NCBI RefSeq assembly: GCF_001428335.1
Contig: NZ_LMSG01000017.1
Location: 124,140 to 188,139 of the forward strand
Reading direction: 5' to 3'
DNA: 64,000 nt
Origin: Arthrobacter sp. Soil762
GTDB taxonomy: Bacteria > Actinomycetota > Actinomycetes > Actinomycetales > Micrococcaceae
The notes beneath the pieces are model-generated. The model saw only the letters and a program-made list of their open reading frames with translations. It did not search any database and had not been told where the DNA came from. Each line of letters starts with the position of its first letter. Positions within the stretch are counted from its first letter, which is position 1. Below, one piece after another: positions 45,445 to 52,721 of this stretch. Made by a program: the position numbers and the translations under genes.

Positions 45445-46437
45445 TTAGGCGGCTGACTGTTCGGTGATTTCCTTGGGTTGGTTGATCCACGCCGGTCCTG
45501 GGAGCGCGAGGATTTTGGGGTCGGTGGTGGTGTTGAAGCGTTCGGGGTGTTGCGCGCGGGCTGCAGCGAGGGTTGCGGAGCGTTCTTTGGCCACGCCGGC
45601 GGCGTGGCCGTAGTGGACGTTCGCGGGGGTGTGGAAGCCGATGCCTGAGTGTTGGTGGTGATGGTTGTACCAGTCCACGAACCCGCTGATGAAGGCTCCG
45701 GCGTCGTGGATTGAGGCGAAGCGTTCGGGGAATTCCGGACCATATTTCAAAGTCTTGAAAATCGCCTCCGAGTACGGATTATCATTCGATACCCGGGGTC
45801 TGGAGTGGGACCGGGTGACCTCCAGATCCGAGAGCAGCGCCGCGACGGTTTTGGAGGTCATGGACGTTCCCCGGTCCGCGTGGACAACTTGGGGGATGCC
45901 ATGGATCCCGAAGATTCCCTTCATCATCTCCACGGCCAGCGCCCCGGATTCGGTGGCGTGGACGTGCGCGCCGACGATGAACCTGGAATGGATATCCACC
46001 ATCATGTAGCAGTCGAAATACTTGCCCTTGACCGGGCCGGCGAGCTTTGTAATATCCCAGGTGTAGACCTGTCCCGGGGCCGTGGCGACCAGTTCAGGAA
46101 CCGCCCGGGGCGGGTGTTTGGCCAGCCGACGGCGCTCCTTGCCCATCTTGTTTTCCTCCAGCACCCTGTAGAACGTCGACAGGGATCCCAGATAGATCCC
46201 CTGGTCCAGCAGCTTTGTGTAGACCTGCATGGGTGCCAGGTCCACGAACCCGGGTGAGTTCAGCGCCGCCAGGATCTCCGCCCTTTCGGCGGCGGTGAGT
46301 TTGTTCCGCGGGACCACCGGCATCTGGTCCCGCGGCGGGGCCGGTCTGCGGTTCGCGGTCGTCCTGGAAACACCGGTCAAGGATGCCGCCCGGCGTGAGG
46401 GGATCTTCAGTTCCAGCATCGACCGGTAGGTGGCCAT
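45445..46437 (-). CDS. IS3 transposase OrfB (DDE integrase domain)
   Basis: The 330-residue protein has an N-terminal HTH_21-like region (SRRAASLTGVSRTTANRR), then the rve domain with catalytic acids in QVYTWDITKL, VVHADRGTSM and NDNPYSEAIFKTLK, and a C-terminal FVDWYNHHHQHSGIGFHTP. Its ATG shares bases with the stop of orfA (TGATG on the minus strand), so it may be made by reinitiation rather than the usual -1 frameshift. The gene is intact. Confidence 0.93.
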   Translation of the reverse strand: MATYRSMLELKIPSRRAASLTGVSRTTANRRPAPPRDQMPVVPRNKLTAAERAEILAALNSPGFVDLAPMQVYTKLLDQGIYLGSLSTFYRVLEENKMGKERRRLAKHPPRAVPELVATAPGQVYTWDITKLAGPVKGKYFDCYMMVDIHSRFIVGAHVHATESGALAVEMMKGIFGIHGIPQVVHADRGTSMTSKTVAALLSDLEVTRSHSRPRVSNDNPYSEAIFKTLKYGPEFPERFASIHDAGAFISGFVDWYNHHHQHSGIGFHTPANVHYGHAAGVAKERSATLAAARAQHPERFNTTTDPKILALPGPAWINQPKEITEQSAA

Positions 46438-46883
46438 CAGCGTATCTTGGACCGGGGCACGTCCGGCATATCCTCGGAGGCGCTCTCTAAGAACGCCTGT
46501 AGTTTTCCCATCAGCTCCAGGGCTGCCTCGGTCTTTTTCAGCCGGCTCTCACTCACCTCCAGGTGGCGGCGCAAACGCGCGTTCTCGGCCTGCTCCGCCG
46601 TCAGTTTCCCGATCGTTTCCCCGGCCTTCTTCCCGGCAAGGACGCCGGAGTCACGGGGCCGACGCCACTCGGTCATCTGCGAGGAATACAGGCCCTCCCG
46701 GCGCAGGAACGCACCGCCCTCATTGTTCTCGCACGCGTCCTCGTACGCGGTCAAAAACTCGAGCTTCTGGACCGGGGTGAACGACCGGCGCGGCCGCGGG
46801 CCACCGGCCCGCGGCCCCGAAGAACTGCTACTACTACTCACAGCACTATCTTCGCGTACTGCACTCAAAACTGGACTGGACAT
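46437..46883 (-). CDS. IS3 transposase OrfA (helix-turn-helix)
   Basis: The 148-residue protein has a Ser-rich N terminus, a helix-turn-helix (RSFTPVQKLEFLTAYEDACE, then LRREGLYSSQMTEWRR) and a leucine-zipper-like coiled coil (ENARLRRHLEVSESRLKKTE, LMGKLQAFLE). It binds the element ends and partners OrfB. Intact. Confidence 0.9.
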   Translation of the reverse strand: MSSPVLSAVREDSAVSSSSSSSGPRAGGPRPRRSFTPVQKLEFLTAYEDACENNEGGAFLRREGLYSSQMTEWRRPRDSGVLAGKKAGETIGKLTAEQAENARLRRHLEVSESRLKKTEAALELMGKLQAFLESASEDMPDVPRSKIR

Positions 46884-46987
46884 GATTACGGGATTCCTGG
46901 TTCTCGCCCCACGCGATTAAGCGGACTTGCTATGAGCCCCTGGTACCGTTCCAGCCTGACACGTAGGGGATTGGATCCGACGCCTAC

Positions 46988-47992
46988 TTATGTTCTTGCC
47001 AGTTGTTCTTTTAGGACGGCAGTGACGGTAGGCAGAGCATCTTCATCGAAGCCTCTTGTTCTGAGTGCGAATCTGTGGAGGAAATGATTCTCTCCTCCTT
47101 CCGTCTTGCCGTCGCGGTGGCGCTTTACTTCTTCCACGTTTAGCAAGCCAAACAACTCCAAGGTCTTTCGGGCACGTGAGTAAGGGTCCCGGCCTATCCC
47201 GTAGTGGAGGAGTCTAGTTTCGGCTGGGATGCTGACAGAGGGCCCGGACAGACTCCCTATGCCACAAGCGACCATAAGCAGGAGGGCGAGTTCGGAGTCC
47301 TCCAATACGTGGACCCAGGAATTCAGAATGAACCCGGGCGGCAAGGTGGCCACTGGCTCCTTGAGGCCGGGCACTTTGTAGAGCTGCTGCTCCCCACTGG
47401 AACCTCTCTCATCTAGGAGGTCGTAATTTTCGAAGTCTCCTCGCTTGCCCTCTGATCTGGCAAACCGAATGAGACCTGCGGTCTCCAACCTTTTGAGGCT
47501 CGCCCTGACGGACCGGGCTCTCTTGTCCTTTGCTTCGAGTGTTGTCAGTCCATTGCCAGCTCTCACCGCGTCCGTTGCAATCAGATCCGTCCAGCCGGGT
47601 CGGTCTGTGCTCCCTACGACGGGCAGCCACTGGGGATGTCCTCCGACCCTATTGGTCTTTTGAGCAACGGCCAGGGCCGTGAGATAGAGCCTGAGAGTTG
47701 AACCACGGCTTGACGAAATTTCGGTGGAAGGTGGGCGGAGATCGCGGGGTGGAACCTTTCGGTCCGAAAAATCCCCTGCTGGAGCTTCTCTTCGGTAGAT
47801 GAAGTCCGGACGGAGGCGGAACCCATGCTTCACCAGAGGCCCTTGCCCCTGAAGAGCGTGAAGCGTCCTAGACGCGCGCTTGACGGATTCCCCGTAGCTG
47901 CCGGTTAGCCTGGCGAGTCTGGCTTCGTAAGCCCCGCGGTCCTTTGGCGTGGGGAGACGGGAAAAATCCAGGCTGATGATGCTAATTTTCAA
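46988..47992 (-). CDS. Hypothetical protein with two winged-helix-like segments
   Basis: From TTG 47992 the 334-residue product starts KISIISLDFSRLPTPKDRGA. Two segments look like winged-helix DNA-binding folds: VRASLKRLETAGLIRFARSE (about 165-190) and YSRARKTLELFGLLNVEEVK (about 275-300), the second with PSVSIPAETRLLHYGIG before it. Plasmid replication initiators and some phage regulators have such paired winged helices, but no specific match is claimed. It is divergent from the DUF3800 gene, sharing the space 47993-48173. Confidence 0.5.
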   Translation of the reverse strand: MKISIISLDFSRLPTPKDRGAYEARLARLTGSYGESVKRASRTLHALQGQGPLVKHGFRLRPDFIYRREAPAGDFSDRKVPPRDLRPPSTEISSSRGSTLRLYLTALAVAQKTNRVGGHPQWLPVVGSTDRPGWTDLIATDAVRAGNGLTTLEAKDKRARSVRASLKRLETAGLIRFARSEGKRGDFENYDLLDERGSSGEQQLYKVPGLKEPVATLPPGFILNSWVHVLEDSELALLLMVACGIGSLSGPSVSIPAETRLLHYGIGRDPYSRARKTLELFGLLNVEEVKRHRDGKTEGGENHFLHRFALRTRGFDEDALPTVTAVLKEQLART

Positions 47993-48173
47993 AGCCTTTC
48001 TACATCTAAGGTTGAACGTCTAAAGCCGCCTGATACTCTTCTAGACATCTCCATAATGGTTTGTCTTGCTTGCGGCTTTACCCGTCGAATCAGTCTAGTG
48101 GATGAGCGGCAGGATCGCGTCATACAGTTCTACCTGTTCACTCCGTTCGCCTCTAGTCAGATATGTGCCACTT

Positions 48174-48758
48174 ATGCCTTCAGAACTTCGTGCTTACCTC
48201 GATGAGTCTTCTGCCATCCGTTCAGAGGACTCTCAGGAGTACCTTGTGTGCGCTGCGGTCGTTCCTGATGACTCTGCTGCGGAGCTTCGGGAACGGTTGC
48301 TGTCCTTGCGCCTGAAGGGGCAAATCAAACTGCACTGGACAGACGAAAGTGACGCGCGCCGGAAGAAGATCGTTGCTGCCGTAAGTGAGCTGACACCCAT
48401 GACCGCCGTCGTCACACATATGAGCCAGCGGCAGAACAAGACCGAACGTTTCAGACGGAAGTGCTTGGAAACGATCTACTACGAGCTAGCCTCAATGGGT
48501 ATTCGGGAAGTTGTATGTGAGGCTCGGATGCCTGCCCAGAACCAAAGGGACATTGCCCATATCGTGGCGCTTAGGGGTCAGAAGGTAGTCGATCGTGACT
48601 TCACTATTAGCCATTGCCGTGGGGGTGATGATCCGCTCTTGTGGATACCCGATATCTTCCTGGGGGCCATCAACGCTAAGTATGCGGGCCAGGACACCTA
48701 CTATGAGGCGTTGAAGGATCTCTTGATTCTTGAACGTAGGACCCCGGACTCGGCTTAA
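48174..48758 (+). CDS. DUF3800-family protein
   Basis: The 194-residue protein starts SELRAYLDESSAIRSEDSQE, with the YxDES motif of DUF3800, and continues with EYLVCAAVVPDDSAAELRER, KLHWTDESDARRKKIVAAVS and a C-terminal DIFLGAINAKYAGQDTYYE. DUF3800 has a predicted RNase H-like fold with acidic residues from YLDES and a late Asp, here DPLLWIPDIFLGA. ATG 48174 is preferred to the open frame from 48102. The family is frequent in mobile and defence-rich regions; its target is unknown. Confidence 0.65.
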   Translation: MPSELRAYLDESSAIRSEDSQEYLVCAAVVPDDSAAELRERLLSLRLKGQIKLHWTDESDARRKKIVAAVSELTPMTAVVTHMSQRQNKTERFRRKCLETIYYELASMGIREVVCEARMPAQNQRDIAHIVALRGQKVVDRDFTISHCRGGDDPLLWIPDIFLGAINAKYAGQDTYYEALKDLLILERRTPDSA

Positions 48759-48764
48759 GCACGA

Positions 48765-48806
48765 AAGGCCCGAGATCCAGTCGTCCGGCTGGGGTTCAAG
48801 GGCCTT
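48765..48806 (+). terminator. Terminator after the DUF3800 gene
   Basis: AAGGCCC (48765-48771) pairs with GGGCCTT (48800-48806), with inner TCCAG/CTGG pairing, and CTTCCC follows. It starts 7 bases after the stop codon. Confidence 0.7.
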
Positions 48807-48956
48807 CTTCCCAATCCATCGCAATGGCGGGCAGTTATTACGATAGTCTGCCGCGATCCGGCAAGCAAGTGGACCGGGGCGCTGCGATGGGCGGGTGCCC
48901 GCTGAAGCCTACCGCCGCACCGCGGAGCGGATCGTTGCAGAGGAGCAGCCGGACAG

Positions 48957-49100
48957 CTAGCCGACGTAGATCGAGATCGCTTTCGAGCCCTCCGCAATCA
49001 AGGCTTCGGCCGCCGCTTTGGCCTTCTCGTACGTCTCGCCTTCGGCGTCGACGTGGCTGATCTGGCCGTCGCCGGCTTCTGCCGTCAGGATCACTTTCAC
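48957..49100 (-). CDS. Small conserved-looking protein (47 residues)
   Basis: GTG 49100 begins KVILTAEAGDGQISHVDAEG, followed by ETYEKAKAAAEALIAEGSKA and ISIYVG before the stop at 48957. The strand-loop-helix-strand pattern and the third-position GC bias look like a genuine short protein, and similar TYEEAKAAL...IPEG...I peptides are common in Micrococcaceae (recalled, not searched). A G-run precedes the start; the ribosome site is weak. It lies 24 bases after the gene at 49125 on the same strand. Confidence 0.6.
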   Translation of the reverse strand: MKVILTAEAGDGQISHVDAEGETYEKAKAAAEALIAEGSKAISIYVG

Positions 49101-49124
49101 CCCCCCATATCTGGCCCCCATACC

Positions 49125-49520
49125 CTAGGCCGCCGCGCCGGCCAGGGTCCGCTCTAACGCTGCCAACAGCATTGGTGCCTGGCTGCGTTTCCGCAGGTCC
49201 ACCGGGCGGGCTCCCTGCAGGGCCGGGCAGGGGGCCATCATCCAGAGTGCGAAGTTGTGCGGGATCCGCAGTTCCATCGCCCGCTGGAAGAGCCCCACGA
49301 CGGTCAGGTTGAGGGACAGGTCGGCGTGGAACTGGAAACCAGGGCAATACGTGCCGTCTTCGATGAAGACGCGGACGGGCTGACGCATGACCGAGTCCGG
49401 ATCCTCGTGGACGGCGGAGAGTCGTTGGCGGACCTGATCCAGGGCCGGGATGCTGAACTCATCCCTGATCCGTTCCCAGAGTTGTCCGGGGATGGGCAAC
49501 CGGTAAACGTCGTCCGGCAC
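49125..49520 (-). CDS. Hypothetical protein, MbcA/ParS-like C terminus
   Basis: The 131-residue protein starts GTG 49520 (PDDVYRLPIPGQLWERIRDE) and ends FALWMMAPCPALQGARPVDL then RKRSQAPMLLAALERTLAG, which resembles the toxin-binding domain of Xre/MbcA/ParS antitoxins. The middle VRVFIEDGTYCPGFQFHADL is typical of the same group. The start codon's first base is the last base of an IS701 target duplication. Before insertion its GTG overlapped the TAG stop of the gene now at 50938-51249. Confidence 0.55.
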   Translation of the reverse strand: MPDDVYRLPIPGQLWERIRDEFSIPALDQVRQRLSAVHEDPDSVMRQPVRVFIEDGTYCPGFQFHADLSLNLTVVGLFQRAMELRIPHNFALWMMAPCPALQGARPVDLRKRSQAPMLLAALERTLAGAAA

Positions 49521-49523
49521 TAG

Positions 49524-50937
49524 TAGTACTTGGTTAGGTTGGTCCGGCGCGGGTGTTGCAGGTGGGGCAGTATCCGAGGATCCGGATGACGGCGACCTGG
49601 AGGTATCGCAGCGTCTGGTAGAAGCTCAGGCTGCCCCGTGGGCTTTTGGGTCGGCGGTCAGTCGCTGGGTGGTGACGAAGAGGTGCGCGGCGGTGACGAG
49701 GGTGACGTGGTGGTGCCAGCCGGCGAAGGTACGGCCTTCGAAGTGGGCCAGGCCGAGGCCTTGTTTGAGTTCGCGGTAGTCGTGTTCGATGCGCCAGCGG
49801 ATCTTGGCCAGGCGGACCAGTTCCGGCAGTGGGGTGTCTTCGGGCAGGGTGGAGAGCCAGTAGTCCGTGGGCTCCGCTGCGTCGGCGGGCCATTCGGCGA
49901 TCAGCCAGAGCTCGGGCAGGGACCCGTCCGGGTTGCGGGGCACGTTGCGGTTCGCTGGCCTGACCCGGACGGCCGCGAATCGGCTCCTCATCTGGGCTTG
50001 GGGGTTGCCGGGGCCGGTTCTGGTGCCGTGGCGCCAGGTGATCTCGGTGAACGCTTCGCGTGGGCCGGCGAGGTCTTTGACCGAGGATGGCGCCTGCTGG
50101 TAGCGGACGGTGCGGGGGCGGGGTCCGCGCCCGGCATGGCCCATCAGCTCGGGCAGCGCTGTGGCCGGGTAAACGCTGGTGGTGGACTTGACCGCGACCA
50201 CGTACGGGAGCTCTCGCTCCGTCAGGCCGAGCCGGAACGGGGTCACCTCGCCGTAGCCGGCATCTGCGCAGATCAGCGGGGGCCGATGCCCCCAGACGGC
50301 CAGTTCGTCGAGCATTTCGAGGGCGAGTTCCCATTTGGTCCGGTGCCGCACCCTGTCCGGGATCTGCGCCTTGGCCCGGCGTGCTGAAGCAGCTTCAGCG
50401 TCAGCCGGGGCGTCCTGGCAGGTGTCGTCCCACGCTTCGGGCAGGAACAAGCGCCAGTTCAGCGGGCACGAGGCTGCATCGGTGGCCGCGTGCAGGGAGA
50501 CGCCGATCTGGACGTTCCCGATCTTGCCCAGCGTGCCCGAGTACTGCCGTGCCACACCGGGCGAGGCCGGGCCGTCCTTCTTGAATCCGGTGTCATCGAT
50601 GACCCACGCCTCAGGGCCGATTGCCCCGATCGCGTTGCGGGCCAGCACCCGCCGGACCGGCTCGACCGGCCACGGCGAGGAGGACACGAACTGCTGCAGC
50701 TGCTGGTAGTCGATCCCGAGCCGGCCGCCCATCGGCTGCATCGACTTCCGCCGCCCCTCGAGCATCAACCCCGCAAGGTACAGGCCGCCCTTGCTCCGCT
50801 GGTCCTTGCGCGGCAGGGAAGCGAACACCTCCTGCACGAATCCCTCGAGCACTGCACGAACCCCGGCGATCTCATCTGCTTGCACATCCAAAAATTAACA
50901 GACCGACCACCGAATTAACAGACCTAACCAAGTACTA
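49524..50937 (-). mobile_element. IS701-family insertion sequence with CTAG target duplication
   Basis: The ends TAGTACTTGGTTAGGT (49524-49539) and ACCTAACCAAGTACTA (50922-50937) are perfect inverted repeats, and CTAG flanks both sides (49520-49523, 50938-50941). The 1414-base element carries one transposase gene. The clean duplication implies a fairly recent simple insertion. Confidence 0.93.
49626..50891 (-). CDS. IS701-family transposase (DDE)
   Basis: The 421-residue protein shows KGGLYLAGLMLEGRRKSMQP, the first catalytic Asp in EAWVIDDTGFKKDG, the second in PPLICADAGYGE and the Glu in RWRIEHDYRELKQGLGLAHF, with the long IS701/IS4-type beta-rich insertion between. The start is TTG 50891 or GTG 50885. 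The frame is intact and the C terminus reaches close to the left inverted repeat, so the element may be active. Confidence 0.93.
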   Translation of the reverse strand: MDVQADEIAGVRAVLEGFVQEVFASLPRKDQRSKGGLYLAGLMLEGRRKSMQPMGGRLGIDYQQLQQFVSSSPWPVEPVRRVLARNAIGAIGPEAWVIDDTGFKKDGPASPGVARQYSGTLGKIGNVQIGVSLHAATDAASCPLNWRLFLPEAWDDTCQDAPADAEAASARRAKAQIPDRVRHRTKWELALEMLDELAVWGHRPPLICADAGYGEVTPFRLGLTERELPYVVAVKSTTSVYPATALPELMGHAGRGPRPRTVRYQQAPSSVKDLAGPREAFTEITWRHGTRTGPGNPQAQMRSRFAAVRVRPANRNVPRNPDGSLPELWLIAEWPADAAEPTDYWLSTLPEDTPLPELVRLAKIRWRIEHDYRELKQGLGLAHFEGRTFAGWHHHVTLVTAAHLFVTTQRLTADPKAHGAA

Positions 50938-51249
50938 CTAGCTGATTGATTCCAATAGCCATTGCGTGGCCAGCGGATCACGACGGAGAGTGAACGTCAG
51001 CAATTCTGGGTTGGATGCCAACTTGGTTTGGAGCTGCCAGTGCTCGACGCTGACGACGTCGCCAATACCGATAGGTGCCCGGTGCTGGGTATCCCACCAC
51101 GATTCCCGGGTGAACCAGTGCGTGGCGTGGACGTCGGGATCGACTGTCCAGATGTGGCCGTCGTGGCGGACCGCCATGGGTGTGCCGTCGGGGCTGAAGC
51201 GGACGGCGACCTCCTCGAGAGTGTGGGGAGCTTCTGTTGCCAGAGACAT
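50938..51249 (-). CDS. Conserved hypothetical protein (DUF6504-like)
   Basis: The 103-residue protein contains EVAVRFSPDGTPMAVRHDGH then IWTVDPDVHATHWFTRESWW, a small beta-rich fold seen next to Y-family polymerase genes in Micrococcaceae, and ends TQWLLESIS. Its TAG stop at 50938-50940 is part of the CTAG duplicated by the IS701 insertion, so the protein is unchanged. It lies 29 bases downstream of the umuC remnant on the same strand, which suggests an SOS-linked operon. Confidence 0.55.
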   Translation of the reverse strand: MSLATEAPHTLEEVAVRFSPDGTPMAVRHDGHIWTVDPDVHATHWFTRESWWDTQHRAPIGIGDVVSVEHWQLQTKLASNPELLTFTLRRDPLATQWLLESIS

Positions 51250-51278
51250 CCGGGGATTCCTTTCTGTTTCGCTGCCTG

Positions 51279-51836
51279 TTAGGCGGCCTTGACGAGGGGG
51301 AGTTCGTCCCAGTGGGTGGTGTATCTGGGGGAGAGCATGTCGCGTTTCATGGTCCAGTCGGGGCCGCCTTTGATGCCGGCGTGGCCGAGGCCGATGGATC
51401 CGCGGCCGTAGCGTTTGGCCACGTCCTCCAACAGGGTTCCGATGCCGCGTTCTTCGTGACGGTTTTCGAAGATCTCTAGGGGTTTCTGGTTGCCGGTGGG
51501 GCGCAGATCGGTGACCATGATCCCGGCCCTGACGTACTTCACACCTTCGTGCACCTGGGGGAGCACGGCGTGGGCCGCCCTGGTCAGCAGCACGGGGTCG
51601 GCGGTGGGCATCGGCAGCGCGACGCAGACGGAAGGGAAGGACTTTTCATTGGGGTTGAAGTGCGAGGTCGCCGCAAAGGCTGTGAGCACCTTGGCCTGGA
51701 GGCCGTGTTTGGCCAGCCGGGCGCTTGCCATCTGCGCGTAGACGCTCATGACCTGGCGCAAACCCGCAGCGGTGGTGATCGGGGTGGCGAAGGAGCGGGA
51801 GAAGATCACCGTTGGCACACAAACTTGGGGCCCTCG
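51279..51836 (-). pseudogene. umuC: UmuC (DNA polymerase V, Y-family) C-terminal remnant
   Basis: About 185 residues remain: the little-finger domain (IFSRSFATPITTAAGLRQVM, LTAFAATSHFNPNEKSFPSV) and the C-terminal DUF4113 tail (VAKRYGRGSIGLGHAGIKGG, MLSPRYTTHWDEL). The catalytic palm with its acidic residues is absent; homology stops near 51836, just before the truncated recombinase on the other strand. The gene cannot make a polymerase. The breakpoint suggests the recombinase group replaced the 5' half of umuC. Confidence 0.8.
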
Positions 51837-51882
51837 TCTGGACTTTGCAGGTAGCCGCGGCCGGGCGGGGGCGTCCCGGGTC

Positions 51883-52721
51883 AGGTCTGCCGATGTCAAG
51901 TGGTTCTCTCCGGGCGCGTTCAGGCGCTGGCGTGATGTGGGTATTCTCGGCATCGCCCCCGACGGCAAGGAGCGAACGCGATGGAGGCCGCGGTCACAGA
52001 CACGCGACGCTGCCTTTGTCGACGGGCTCTACGGCACCGGGTTGCGCATCCAGGAGTGGGCGAGCGTTCTCGTCAACGAACTCAGGCAGCCCTCCGGGGA
52101 CAACAACTATGTGACTCTGCAGCTCGCGGATGCATGCGCGAAAGGCGGCCGCGGTCATCCATATTGGGCCAAGCGTGACGTGCTCAACAGCGTCGGTAAC
52201 TACGTCGAGACCGATCGGGCCGCGTCGATCCGCCACGCGCAGGCCCTGGGAACGTACGAGCAGCCATGTGCTTCGCCATAGCTTCGCCCTGCGCTGGTAC
52301 GCCGTCGGCCGGCTTGTCTGGGAACGACGAGCACCCGGCCTTAGCCCCGGGCAGGCCCTCGACTTCCGGGAACAGTTCGGTGACACCCTCGTCGCTGGTG
52401 CAGACAATGCTTGGCCATTCAAACGTGAATACGACAAAGGACACTTACTTGGAACCGTTCCGTGGCCTGGATGTGAAGCTGCTCCTCGAACATGGCGTGA
52501 GTGAATTACAGGCGGAGACTTTGTTGGATGTGCTGCGCTCCAATCCGCGGGTTCGCGTTGAAGACGACATGCAGTTCGGGGGAGAGCGACGAGAGGGGCT
52601 GCACTTCCCCAGCCCGGTTACACGTCGCCGGTCAACCATTTTTCGTCGCCCGGGCAGAACATGGTCCGCGTCTATCCCGAGGCCGTTCCAGGGTTCAAGG
52701 ACTTCTCGTTCCATTCCTTGA
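51883..52721 (+). pseudogene. Tyrosine recombinase 1 (TnpA/RitA-like), truncated and frameshifted
   Basis: The remnant begins inside the protein (SADVKWFSPGAFRRWRDVGI) with the first catalytic Arg region DGLYGTGLRIQEWASVL, then lacks an internal stretch after RHAQALGTYE. It resumes in another frame with SSHVLRHSFALRWYAVG (HxxR) and shifts again near 52385 to SLVQTMLGHSNVNTTKDTYL (LGH and Tyr), ending in VEDDMQFGGER. The N-terminal domain is missing. It stands first in a Tn554/RIT-like row of recombinases. Confidence 0.75.

Larger units (their letters stand above)
45426..46953 (-). mobile_element. IS3-family insertion sequence
   Basis: Ends TGAACGGTACCA (45426-45437) and TGGTACCGTTCCA (46941-46953) are inverted repeats with one base difference, and similarity continues inward. 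Two overlapping minus-strand genes (orfA, orfB) fill the element, which is about 1.53 kb, normal for IS3. No clear target duplication was identified. Confidence 0.85.
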
